Source of the DNA: Phreatobacter sp.
Lineage (GTDB): Bacteria > Pseudomonadota > Alphaproteobacteria > Rhizobiales > Phreatobacteraceae
Reading direction: 5' to 3'
DNA: 64,000 nt
Assembly: GCF_030691135.1 (NCBI RefSeq)
Contig: NZ_JAUYFA010000072.1
Coordinates: forward strand, 1-64,000
Position numbers and translations under genes: made by a program. Position 1 is the first letter of the stretch; every line of letters begins with the position of its first letter. Positions 51,779-60,214 of the stretch are shown here, one piece after another. Under the pieces are notes generated by a model. It was given only the letters and a program-made list of their open reading frames with translations. It was not told the DNA's origin and ran no database searches.

Positions 51779-53275
51779 TCACCCCATGGTCGGGATGACG
51801 AAGCTGGCGCCGTCCTTGATGCCGGAGGGCCAGCGGGAGGTGACGGTCTTGGTCTTGGTGTAGAAGCGGAAAGCGTCCGGGCCGTGCTGGTTGAGGTCGC
51901 CGAAGGACGAGCGCTTCCAGCCGCCGAAGGTGTAGTAGGCCAGCGGCACCGGGATCGGCACGTTGATGCCGACCATGCCGACCTGCACCTTGGCGGCGAA
52001 GTCGCGGGCGGCATCGCCGTCGCGGGTGTAGATGGCGACGCCATTGCCGTATTCGTGGTCGTTGGCGAGGTCGAGGGCCTCATTGTAGGTCTTGGCGCGG
52101 ACAACGGAGAGGACGGGACCGAAGATCTCCTCCTTGTAGATTCGCATGTCCTTGGTGACGTTGTCGAACAGGCAGCCGCCCATGTAGTAGCCGTTCTCGT
52201 AGCCCTGCATCTTGAAGCCGCGGCCGTCGACGACGAGCCTGGCGCCTTCCTCGACACCGATATTGACGTAGCCCTTGACGCGCTCGAGCGCCTGGGCGGT
52301 GACGAGCGGGCCGAAATCGGCGTCGGCCGAGGTCGAGGGGCCGATCTTCAGGGCCTCGACGCGCGGCACGAGCTTGTCCATCAGGCGGTTGGCGGCTTCC
52401 TCACCGACCGGAACAGCGACTGAGATCGCCATGCAGCGCTCGCCGGCCGAGCCGTAGCCGGCGCCGATGAGTGCATCCGCTGCCTGGTCCATGTCGGCGT
52501 CGGGCATGATGATCATGTGGTTCTTGGCGCCGCCGAAGCACTGGACGCGCTTGCCGCTGGCACAGCCGCGGGCATAGACATATTCGGCGATGGAGGTGGA
52601 GCCGACAAAGCCGACGGCCTTGATGTCCGGGTCGTCCAGCACCGCGTCCACCGCTTCCTTGTCGCCGTTGACGACGTTGAAGATGCCCGGCGGCAGGCCG
52701 GCCTCGAGGAAGAGTTCGGCGAGCATGAGCGGCACGCCCGGATCGCGCTCGGAGGGCTTCAGCACGAAGGCATTGCCGGCGGCAATCGCCGGGCCGGCCT
52801 TCCACAGCGGGATCATGGCCGGGAAGTTGAACGGGGTGATGCCGGCGCAGACGCCGAGCGGCTGGCGCATCGAGTAGATGTCGATGCCGGGGCCGGCGCC
52901 CTCGGTATATTCGCCCTTCATCATCTGCGGGGCGCCGATGGCGAATTCGACCACTTCGAGGCCGCGCTGGATGTCGCCCTTGGCGTCGGGGATGGTCTTG
53001 CCGTGTTCGCGGGCGAGCAGCTCGGCCATCTTGTCGTTGTCGCGGGCACAGAGCTCGAGGAACTTCATGAGGACGCGGGCGCGACGCTGCGGATTGGTCG
53101 CGGCCCAGGCGGGCTGGGCGGCCGCGGCATTCTCCACCGCCGCGCGCACTTCCGCCCTGGAGGCGAGCGCCACCTTGCCGAAGACCGAACCGTCGAGCGG
53201 CTGGAACACGTCGGCGGTGCGGCCGGAGGTGCCGGCGACATGCTTGCCGCCGATGAAGTGACCATAGTTGCGCAT
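51779..53275 (-). CDS. mmsA: CoA-acylating methylmalonate-semialdehyde dehydrogenase
   Basis: The 498-residue aldehyde dehydrogenase has catalytic C281 (G-E-R-C-M-A) and G-G-A-K-N-H-M-I-I-M-P-D-A-D, where the general-base Glu of ordinary aldehyde dehydrogenases is replaced, as is usual in the CoA-acylating MmsA group. It converts methylmalonate semialdehyde to propionyl-CoA in valine, thymine or inositol breakdown. The ATG at 53275 follows AGGAGA. It is alone in its transcript, ends in a strong terminator and is divergent from a LysR gene. Confidence 0.95.
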   Translation of the reverse strand: MRNYGHFIGGKHVAGTSGRTADVFQPLDGSVFGKVALASRAEVRAAVENAAAAQPAWAATNPQRRARVLMKFLELCARDNDKMAELLAREHGKTIPDAKGDIQRGLEVVEFAIGAPQMMKGEYTEGAGPGIDIYSMRQPLGVCAGITPFNFPAMIPLWKAGPAIAAGNAFVLKPSERDPGVPLMLAELFLEAGLPPGIFNVVNGDKEAVDAVLDDPDIKAVGFVGSTSIAEYVYARGCASGKRVQCFGGAKNHMIIMPDADMDQAADALIGAGYGSAGERCMAISVAVPVGEEAANRLMDKLVPRVEALKIGPSTSADADFGPLVTAQALERVKGYVNIGVEEGARLVVDGRGFKMQGYENGYYMGGCLFDNVTKDMRIYKEEIFGPVLSVVRAKTYNEALDLANDHEYGNGVAIYTRDGDAARDFAAKVQVGMVGINVPIPVPLAYYTFGGWKRSSFGDLNQHGPDAFRFYTKTKTVTSRWPSGIKDGASFVIPTMG

Positions 53276-53329
53276 GGGATCGTCTCCTCTGGGATGGTCA
53301 TCCCTAGAGCGAAGCCATGCGGCAACCAA

Positions 53330-53367
53330 GCGCCAAGTTGGCGCATGCGTTGTGCGCAAATTGGCGT
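53330..53367. promoter_or_regulatory. Tandem palindromic operator between mmsA and its LysR regulator
   Basis: GCGCCAAGTTGGCGC (53330-53344) is a perfect 7-bp-arm palindrome. A second, imperfect copy, GCGCAAATTGGCGT (53354-53367), follows with centres about 23 bases apart. Two adjacent dyads between divergent genes match how LysR-type regulators bind. The second dyad ends 11 bases before the lysR start, implying autorepression. Confidence 0.72.
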
Positions 53368-53378
53368 AAGATGACGGG

Positions 53379-54266
53379 ATGACGCCAAACTGGGATCATG
53401 TCCGGGTCTTCCTCGCCGTGGCGCGCGCCGGGCAGTTCCTCGCCGCGGCGCGGGCGCTGGCGCTCGACCATGCGACGGTGGCGCGGCGCATCACGCTGCT
53501 GGAGGACCAGCTCGGCACGCAGCTCGTGGCCCGGTCGACGGCCGGCATCGCCCTGACCATTGCCGGCGAAAAGTTCGTTGCCGCCGCCGAGTCCATGGAG
53601 ACCGCCTGGCTCGATGCCCAGGCCGATGTCTCGCAGGTCGACCGCGTCATTTCCGGGACGATCCGCATCGGCGCGCCGGAGGGGTTCGGCGCCCTGTTCC
53701 TGAGCGCCCGGCTCGGGCGGCTGGCCGAACGCCATCCGGACCTCACCATCCAGCTCGTGCCGTTGCAGCGGACCATGTCGCTGTCGAAGCGCGACGCCGA
53801 CCTCGCCGTGGTCATCGACCCGCCGACCGACGGGCGCCTGACCGTGCGCAAGCTGACCGATTACGGCCTCGGCATGTATGCGACAGCGCCCTATCTCGCC
53901 CGCCATGGCCGGCCGGAAACGCCGGAGGCGCTGCGCCGGCACCTGCTCGTCACCTCGGTGCAGGAACTGCATTATTCGCAGTCGCTGACCTATTATCCGC
54001 CCGCCTTCGATGCGGGACAGCGCCGCTTCGAATGCGCCAGCGTCCTCGCCCTGATGGAAGCGGTGAAGGCCGGCGTCGGCATCGGCGTGCTGCACGACTA
54101 CGCGGCCCGCGACGCCGGCGGGCTCATCCGCGTGCTGCCGGAGCTGGCGATCCGCCGCACCTATCACCTCGTCGCCCATGTCGATACCCGCCGCATCGCC
54201 CGGATCGACGAGGCCTACAGGTTCCTGGTGGAAGAGGTGGAGGCGGCCGCAGGCCTGTTCCTCTGA
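53379..54266 (+). CDS. LysR-family transcriptional regulator of mmsA
   Basis: The 295-residue protein has the LysR helix-turn-helix in its first 60 residues (V-F-L-A-V-A-R-A-G-Q-F-L-A-A-A-R-A-L) and a substrate-binding domain from about 90. It lies 103 bases from mmsA in the divergent direction with dyads between them, so it is likely a local regulator of mmsA. The co-inducer is not evident. Its stop is 6 bases from the convergent modC stop. Confidence 0.9.
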   Translation: MTPNWDHVRVFLAVARAGQFLAAARALALDHATVARRITLLEDQLGTQLVARSTAGIALTIAGEKFVAAAESMETAWLDAQADVSQVDRVISGTIRIGAPEGFGALFLSARLGRLAERHPDLTIQLVPLQRTMSLSKRDADLAVVIDPPTDGRLTVRKLTDYGLGMYATAPYLARHGRPETPEALRRHLLVTSVQELHYSQSLTYYPPAFDAGQRRFECASVLALMEAVKAGVGIGVLHDYAARDAGGLIRVLPELAIRRTYHLVAHVDTRRIARIDEAYRFLVEEVEAAAGLFL

Positions 54267-54272
54267 CGGTGC

Positions 54273-55004
54273 TCAGGGCGGCGGACGATCGAGATCGAGC
54301 GCCTGCGCGACCCGCTCGCTCGCCGGACGGGCGAGGACTTCCGCCGGCGCCCCCACCTGGAGAATGTCGCCCCGGTCGATGACGGCGAGACGGTCGGCGA
54401 GGCCCGCCGCCTCGTCGAGGTCGTGGGTGACGAGGAGGATGGGCACCCGGATGGCCGTGCGGATCGCCGCCAGTTCAGCATGGAGCTCGCGGCGCACGCG
54501 CCTGTCGACCGCCGAGAAGGGTTCGTCGAGGAGAAGGACGGCGGGATCGCGGGCGAGAGCCCGGGCGAGCGCCACGCGCTGCTGCTGGCCGCCGGAGAGT
54601 TCGGCGGGATAGCGCCCTTCCAGCCCGGCGAGATGGACGAGGGCGAGCAGCCGGCCGGCCTCGGCGGCGCGCTCCGCCGCCGGCCGGTGGCCCATGGCCG
54701 CCGCGACATTGGCGAGTGCCGTCATGTGGGGGAAGAGCGCGTAGTGCTGGAAGACCAGGCCGGCCCGCCGCTCATGCGGCGGCAAGGCGATGCCGGCGGC
54801 GCTGTCGAGCCAGGTGGTGCCGCCGCACCGGACCCGGCCCTGGCGCGGCTGGTAGAGCCCGGCAATGGCCCTGAGCACGGTGGTCTTGCCGCTGCCGGAG
54901 GGTCCGACGAGAGCCAGCATCTCGCCGGCCGCGCAGGTCAGCGCGACGGCGAGGGGAATGGGTGACACCTGGTGCAGCTCGACGGTCAGGCCCACCTCAT
55001 CCAT
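54273..55004 (-). CDS. modC: Molybdate ABC transporter ATPase, short form without TOBE domain
   Basis: The 243-residue ATPase has Walker A G-P-S-G-S-G-K-T at 34-41, signature L-S-G-G-Q-Q-Q-R and Walker B V-L-L-L-D-E-P-F-S-A-V-D. It ends about ten residues after the A-P-A-E-V-L segment, so the C-terminal TOBE/Mop molybdate-binding domain of full-length ModC (about 350 residues) is missing. The assignment rests on gene order behind modA and modB. The ATG at 55004 overlaps the modB end by eight bases. Confidence 0.87.
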   Translation of the reverse strand: MDEVGLTVELHQVSPIPLAVALTCAAGEMLALVGPSGSGKTTVLRAIAGLYQPRQGRVRCGGTTWLDSAAGIALPPHERRAGLVFQHYALFPHMTALANVAAAMGHRPAAERAAEAGRLLALVHLAGLEGRYPAELSGGQQQRVALARALARDPAVLLLDEPFSAVDRRVRRELHAELAAIRTAIRVPILLVTHDLDEAAGLADRLAVIDRGDILQVGAPAEVLARPASERVAQALDLDRPPP

Positions 55005-55665
55005 GGCGGCGGACCATGCGGCCGGAGAGCAGCGAGGTCGCGGCGAGGGCCACGACCGAGACGACGACGAGCACCGCCGACATGGCATGGGCCGCCGCAT
55101 CGTCGAAGGCCTGGACGCGGTCGTAGATGGCGATGGAGAGGGTGCGCGTCTCGCCCGGCAGCGATCCGCCGACCATCAGCACGACGCCGAACTCGCCGAG
55201 CGTATGGGCGAAGGTCAGCACCATGCCGGTGACGATCCCCGGCCAGGCCAGCGGCAGGTCAATGCGGCGCATGACCGTCAGCGGCGCCATGCCGGAGACG
55301 GCGGCGGCCTCGCGCACCTCCTGCGGGATCGCCCGGAAGGCCTGGACCATCGGCTGGATGGCGAAGGGCAGGTTGGCGATAACCGAGGCGATGAGCAGCG
55401 CCTCGAAATGGAAGACGAGCTGGCGTCCGACGAGCGCCTGCCAGACCTGGCCGATGGGCGAGGCGGCGCCAAGGCCGACCAGCAGATAGTAGCCGAGGAC
55501 GGTCGGCGGCAGGACCAGCGGCAGGGCGATGAGCGCCTCGACCAGCCCCTGGCCGCGGAACGGATGGAAGGCGAGGCGGCGCGCCACGACGAAGCCGATG
55601 GGCAGCAGGATCAGGACGGTCGCCGCGCCCAGTTTCAGCGACAGGGAAAGCGCGACCCAATCCAT
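54997..55665 (-). CDS. modB: Molybdate ABC transporter permease
   Basis: The 222-residue protein has five or six membrane segments, the ModB stretch L-P-L-V-L-P-P-T-V-L-G-Y-Y-L-L, and the EAA loop E-V-R-E-A-A-A-V-S-G-M-A-P that contacts ModC. H-T-L-G-E-F-G-V-V-L-M-V-G-G near the end is diagnostic of the family. It lies 7 bases after modA. Confidence 0.94.
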   Translation of the reverse strand: MDWVALSLSLKLGAATVLILLPIGFVVARRLAFHPFRGQGLVEALIALPLVLPPTVLGYYLLVGLGAASPIGQVWQALVGRQLVFHFEALLIASVIANLPFAIQPMVQAFRAIPQEVREAAAVSGMAPLTVMRRIDLPLAWPGIVTGMVLTFAHTLGEFGVVLMVGGSLPGETRTLSIAIYDRVQAFDDAAAHAMSAVLVVVSVVALAATSLLSGRMVRRHG

Positions 55666-55672
55666 CGCGATG

Positions 55673-56452
55673 TCAGGACTGTTCGCCGGCGATGAGGAAA
55701 CCGTGCCGGCGAAAGATCACCCGCGCCGCCGGACTGCCGAGATAGGCGTAGAAGTCGCGCGCCACCGGCCCAGCCGTCTTCAAGAGCGCCATGCGCTGGC
55801 GCAGCGGCAGATGCCATTCCGCCGGTACGAGGGCGAAGCTGCCGAGCGCCCGGACCTGCGGCGCCAGCACCAGGGACGAGGCGACGAGGCCGCCCTGCGC
55901 CGAGCCCGTGGTGGCGAAGCGGAGGGCCTGGGCGATGTCCTCGCCGATGGCGAGCCGGCCCTGCAGCGGCTCCCACAGGCCCTGCCCCTTCAGCACCTGT
56001 TCGGCGGCGCGGCCATAGGGCGCGTGTTCGGGGCTGGCGATGGCGAAGCGCGTGACGCGCCCGTCCCTGAGCCCGGCGCGCAGGTCCGCGAGGGCCGCGT
56101 CGGCCTTCAGCGATGAGCCGTTGGGGACGAAGAGGGCGAGCTGGCCTTCGGCATAGACGGCGCCGCGGTCGGCGGCGAGGCCGGCATCGGCGAGCTGGAA
56201 GATGAAGCCCTCGTCGGCGGAGAGGAAGAGCTGGAACGGCGCGCCCTGCCGGATCTGCCGGGTGAAATTGCCGGAGGCGCCATAGACCACCGAAACCTCC
56301 TGCCCGGTGGCCTGCCGGAAGGCGACGACGAGGTCGTCCATCGCCGTCTTGACGCTGGCGGCGACAGCGATCTGCGGCGCCTGGGCCAGGGCCGGCGCGA
56401 CGAGGGCGGCAACGATGCCGGCGGCGAGGAGGAGACGACGGACCATGGCCAT
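55673..56452 (-). CDS. modA: Molybdate-binding periplasmic protein
   Basis: The 259-residue protein has a signal peptide (residues 1-23, ending A-L-A-Q). The mature part has A-A-S-V-K-T-A-M near 31-38, Y-G-A-S-G-N near 57-62 and G-A-P-F-Q-L-F-L-S-A-D near 70-80, the oxyanion-binding segments of ModA. Its promoter region carries the Mo-box-like palindrome at 56460-56491. Confidence 0.93.
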   Translation of the reverse strand: MAMVRRLLLAAGIVAALVAPALAQAPQIAVAASVKTAMDDLVVAFRQATGQEVSVVYGASGNFTRQIRQGAPFQLFLSADEGFIFQLADAGLAADRGAVYAEGQLALFVPNGSSLKADAALADLRAGLRDGRVTRFAIASPEHAPYGRAAEQVLKGQGLWEPLQGRLAIGEDIAQALRFATTGSAQGGLVASSLVLAPQVRALGSFALVPAEWHLPLRQRMALLKTAGPVARDFYAYLGSPAARVIFRRHGFLIAGEQS

Positions 56453-56459
56453 GCAGGCT

Positions 56460-56491
56460 CCAGCGATATTTCCGTTCGGCTATATCGCTGG
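56460..56491. promoter_or_regulatory. Mo-box-like palindrome upstream of modA
   Basis: Perfect 10-bp arms CCAGCGATAT and ATATCGCTGG are separated by 12 bases. The ATAT/TATAT half-sites and spacing recall Mo-boxes bound by ModE-family repressors in Alphaproteobacteria. It lies 8 bases from the modA start and 16 bases from the end of the ModE-like gene, so it sits exactly between regulator and target. Confidence 0.75.
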
Positions 56492-56506
56492 ACTGGACCC
56501 GGCCTG

Positions 56507-56863
56507 TCAATCGCCCGCCGGACGGAGGAGCCGCGACAGGGTGGCGATTTCACCGGCGGAGGAAGTCCTGAGCCTGTCCTCCATGATGCGGAAGGCCGCG
56601 AGGATGTCCTGCCCGGCCGCGGTCAGTTCGGCGCCGCCGCCGGCCCGCCCGCCCTTGGACGAGGTCACGAGCGGCTCGGCGAACATGGCGTTCATGGTCT
56701 CCACCAGCATCCAGGCGCGCTTGTAGCTCATGCCCATGCGCCGGCCGGCGGCGGCGATGGAGCCGGTGTCGCGGATACCCTCCAGCAGGTCGGCCTTGCC
56801 GGGCCCCAGCCTGACGCCGGGGGCGAAGTCGACCCGCAGGGTGACGAGGGGGGCGGAGGTCAA
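56507..56863 (-). CDS. ModE-like winged-helix repressor without molybdate-binding domain
   Basis: The 118-residue protein matches only the N-terminal DNA-binding domain of ModE: A-D-L-L-E-G-I-R-D-T-G-S-I-A-A-A-G-R-R-M-G-M-S-Y-K-R-A-W at about 24-51, then S-S-K-G-G-R-A-G-G-G-A-E-L-T. Full ModE (about 260 residues) adds two Mop domains that sense molybdate; they are absent and the gene has a clean stop. It precedes modABC in the same direction, with the Mo-box between. Confidence 0.9.
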   Translation of the reverse strand: MTSAPLVTLRVDFAPGVRLGPGKADLLEGIRDTGSIAAAGRRMGMSYKRAWMLVETMNAMFAEPLVTSSKGGRAGGGAELTAAGQDILAAFRIMEDRLRTSSAGEIATLSRLLRPAGD

Positions 56864-56936
56864 GGCGATCGGTTTCCTCGGGCGGCTGCGCGCCGAGCCT
56901 AGCGGCGACGCGCCTCGCTGTCAGCCGGACAGGAAA

Positions 56937-56978
56937 GAGCCCGGCGTCCACGGGGGCGGACCCATGGATGCCGGGCTC
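56937..56978 (-). terminator. Large hairpin after the RND pump gene, possible terminator
   Basis: A stem of about 14 bp (GAGCCCGGC, a G-T pair, then TCCA, against the inverse) closes a 14-base loop. It lies about 45 bases after the pump gene stop and contains sequence resembling family B repeats. No strong T-run follows. Confidence 0.55.
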
Positions 56979-57022
56979 CCGTGCCCTTCTGCACCCTTTC
57001 GGGCCACAGGAGGACGCGTTCG

Positions 57023-60000
57023 CTATTCCGCCGCGACGCGGATCGGCCGTGGTGCCTCGCCGGGGGGTGAGGCATCGGCCGGGAGAAGGAGCGGCGGCGC
57101 GCCGTGGCCGCCACGACCGGCCTCGTCGGCGCCCGGCTCGTCGGTGGGACCGACGAAACGGCCGAAGACCCAGCCGAAGAAGCGTCCGACATCATCCATC
57201 ACCGTGTAGAAGGACGGCACGAAGACGAGGCTGAGCACGGTCGAGACCAGCAGGCCGCCGATCACCGCGATGGCCATGGGCGCGCGGAACTCGCCGCCGT
57301 CGCCCGAGCCGAGCGCCGGCGGAATCATGCCCGCCCCCATGGCGAGGGTGGTCATGATGATCGGGCGGGCGCGCTTGCGGCCGGCATCGAGGATGGCCTC
57401 GCGGCGCGGCATGCCCTCGCGGGTCTTCTCGACGGCGAAGTCGACCAGCATGATGGCGTTCTTGGTGACGATGCCCATCAGCATCAGGATGCCGATGACC
57501 ACCGGCATGGAGATGGCATTGTTGGTCAGCAGCAGGGCGACGATGACGCCGCCGAGCGACAGCGGCAGCGACATCAGGATGGTCAGCGGCTGGAACACCG
57601 AGTGGAACAGCAGGACGAGGACGCCGAGCACCATCAGGATGCCGGTGCCCATCGCCACGGCGAAGCTCTGGAAGACCTCCTGCATGACCTCGGCATCGCC
57701 GCCGCGCTGGAACGAGACGCCGGCCGGCAGGTTCTGCGCCGCGGGAAGGGCGTAGACCTTCTCGAGGGCTGGACCGAGCTCGAGACCCCTGCCGAGATCG
57801 GTGCCGATGTTGACGCGGCGCACCCGGTTGTAGCGCTCGATGGACGAGGGCCCCTGGCCGAAGGTGACGTCGGCGACGGCGGTGAGCGGCACCTGCTGAC
57901 CCGCAGGCGTCGTCACGGTCAGGGCGGAGAGAATGTCGAGGCGCGTGCGGGCGTCGGTGTCGAGCTGGACGCGGATCGGCACCAGCCGGTCACCGGCATT
58001 GAACTTGGCGAGGTTGGCGGCGACGTCGCCGATGGTGGCGATGCGCACTGCTTCCGAAATCTGATCGGTGGTGATGCCGTAGCGCGCGGCCTCGTCGGTC
58101 TTCGGCACGACCCTGATCTCGGGACGGTCGAGACCGGCGGTCGCCGCGACGTTGACGAAACCGGGGAGCTGGCGCATCTCGGCTTCGAGCGCCGCCACCG
58201 CCTTCGACAGGTTTGCGGCATCGTTGCCGCGCACGATGATGGAGAGCTCGCGCTCGCCGCGGTCGTTGACGTACCAGGCCCGGATGTCCGGGATTTCGGT
58301 GAAGAGCGGCGATGTCGCCTGCTGGATCTGGCGCTGCTTGCGCTCGCGCTTGGTCTTGTGGACGAGGCGGACGATGACGGTGGCGCGGCGGATCTCCAGC
58401 GTGCCGACCGGGTTGGAGCCGCCGATGACGAGGACCGATTCCACTTCCGGCGTCTTCTCGCGGATCAGCTTGGCGAGCCTGTCGGACCGCTCGCGGGTGT
58501 CCTCCAGCGTCGAACCCGGCGGCAGTTCCATCGAAATGACGAATCGGGCCTCGTCGGGGAAGGGGATGAAGCCGGTCGGCAGGAACTTCACCGCCCAGAT
58601 GGAGAGGGCGAAGACGCCGATGCCGGCGAGGAGGGTGAGGTAGCGGAACCGAATGGTCACCGACAGGAAGCGCAGATAGCCGCGCATCAGCGCCCCGTCC
58701 TTGGGCTCCTTGTAGGCGTGTGGCCTGAGGAAATAGGCCGCCAGCATGGGCGTTATGAGCCGCGCCACCAGCAGTGAGAACAGTACCGCGATGGCGACGA
58801 CCAGGCCGAACTGCTTGAAATACTGGCCAGCGATGCCGCCCATGAAGGAGACGGGCGCGAAGACGGCGACGATGGTCAGTGAGATGGCGATGACGGCGAG
58901 ACCGATCTCGTCCGCCGCCTCCATCGAGGCGCGGTAGGGCGACTTGCCCATCTTCATATGTCTGACGATGTTCTCGATCTCGACGATGGCGTCGTCGACG
59001 AGAATGCCGGTGACGAGGATCACCGCCAGCAACGACACGAGATTCATCGAGAAGCCGAGCATGTCCATCACCCAGAAGGTCGGGATGATGGAAAGCGGCA
59101 GGGCGACCGCCGAGATGACGGTGGCGCGGAAATCGCGCAGGAACAGGAACACGACGATGACCGTGAGCCCGGCGCCCTCGAGCAGCATGGTCATGGCCGA
59201 GGTGTGGTTGCCGGCCGTGTAGTTCACCGAATTGTCGATCTCGTTGAAGGCGATGTCCGGGTTAGCGGCGCGCAGTTCGTCGATCTTGGCGCGGGCGAGC
59301 GCTGCAACGCGCACGTCGGAGGCTCCCTTCGAGCGGAATATCTGGAAGGCCACCGTCGGCGTCTCGCCGTTGAGGCGGGTGAAGCTGCGCGGTTCCTCGA
59401 AGAGGTCGGTGACGGTGCCGAGGTCGGAGAGGACCACAGCACGCCCGCCGGACAGCACGATGCGGGTGGCGGCGAGTTCCTCCACGCTCTCGGCGCCGGC
59501 CAGGGTGCGGATCGACTGCTGCTGGCCGCCGATATCCCCCTGGCCACCGGCGAGATCGACATTGGTGGCGCGCAGCTGGCGGTTGACTTCCCCCGCCGTG
59601 ATGCCGAGCGCCATCAGCCGGCTGGGGTCGAGGGCGACGCGGATCTCGCGCAGCACGCCGCCGTTGCGGCTGATGCGGCCGATGCCACGCAGGCCCTGGA
59701 GCTCGCGCTTGACGGTGTCGTCGACGAACCAGGACAGCTGTTCCAGCGTCTTGGCGGGAGCTGCGACCGCCACCGTCATGATCGCCTGGTTCTCGATGTC
59801 GAGCCGTTCGATGATCGGCTCGTCGATGTTGCGCGGCAGGTCGGCGCGGATCTTGGCGATGGCGTCCTTGACGTCGTTCAACGCCCGGTCGGCGTTCACC
59901 TCGAGGCGGAACTCGACCACCGTCGAGGACTGGCCGTCGGTCAGGTTGGAGATGACGTTCTTGACGCCGGTGATGTTAGCGACGGCGTCCTCGACCCGCT

Positions 60001-60202
60001 TGGAGATCTGGCTTTCCAGCTCGGCCGGAGCGGCGCCCGCCTGGGTCACCCGGATCTGCACCAGCGGCACGTCGATATTGGGAAACCGCGTGATCGGCAG
60101 GTTGTTGTAGCTCATCCATCCGAGGAAGCAGAGGACGATGAACAGCACGATCGAGGGGACCGGCTGGCGGATCGAATAGGCGGAGACGTTGAACGAGGAC
60201 AT
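57023..60202 (-). CDS. RND multidrug efflux transporter, AcrB/HAE1 type
   Basis: The 1059-residue protein has the 12-segment RND layout with two large periplasmic loops. Proton-relay aspartates D403-D404 (L-V-D-D-A-I-V-E-I-E-N) match AcrB D407-D408. The N-terminal pattern P-I-T-R-F-P-N-I-D and A-A-P-A-E-L-E belongs to the HAE1 drug-pump branch rather than the metal pumps. It lies 12 bases after the adaptor gene. The C-terminal tail is Gly/Pro-rich and hydrophilic. Confidence 0.95.
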   Translation of the reverse strand: MSSFNVSAYSIRQPVPSIVLFIVLCFLGWMSYNNLPITRFPNIDVPLVQIRVTQAGAAPAELESQISKRVEDAVANITGVKNVISNLTDGQSSTVVEFRLEVNADRALNDVKDAIAKIRADLPRNIDEPIIERLDIENQAIMTVAVAAPAKTLEQLSWFVDDTVKRELQGLRGIGRISRNGGVLREIRVALDPSRLMALGITAGEVNRQLRATNVDLAGGQGDIGGQQQSIRTLAGAESVEELAATRIVLSGGRAVVLSDLGTVTDLFEEPRSFTRLNGETPTVAFQIFRSKGASDVRVAALARAKIDELRAANPDIAFNEIDNSVNYTAGNHTSAMTMLLEGAGLTVIVVFLFLRDFRATVISAVALPLSIIPTFWVMDMLGFSMNLVSLLAVILVTGILVDDAIVEIENIVRHMKMGKSPYRASMEAADEIGLAVIAISLTIVAVFAPVSFMGGIAGQYFKQFGLVVAIAVLFSLLVARLITPMLAAYFLRPHAYKEPKDGALMRGYLRFLSVTIRFRYLTLLAGIGVFALSIWAVKFLPTGFIPFPDEARFVISMELPPGSTLEDTRERSDRLAKLIREKTPEVESVLVIGGSNPVGTLEIRRATVIVRLVHKTKRERKQRQIQQATSPLFTEIPDIRAWYVNDRGERELSIIVRGNDAANLSKAVAALEAEMRQLPGFVNVAATAGLDRPEIRVVPKTDEAARYGITTDQISEAVRIATIGDVAANLAKFNAGDRLVPIRVQLDTDARTRLDILSALTVTTPAGQQVPLTAVADVTFGQGPSSIERYNRVRRVNIGTDLGRGLELGPALEKVYALPAAQNLPAGVSFQRGGDAEVMQEVFQSFAVAMGTGILMVLGVLVLLFHSVFQPLTILMSLPLSLGGVIVALLLTNNAISMPVVIGILMLMGIVTKNAIMLVDFAVEKTREGMPRREAILDAGRKRARPIIMTTLAMGAGMIPPALGSGDGGEFRAPMAIAVIGGLLVSTVLSLVFVPSFYTVMDDVGRFFGWVFGRFVGPTDEPGADEAGRGGHGAPPLLLPADASPPGEAPRPIRVAAE

Positions 60203-60214
60203 GGCGCGGCCTCC

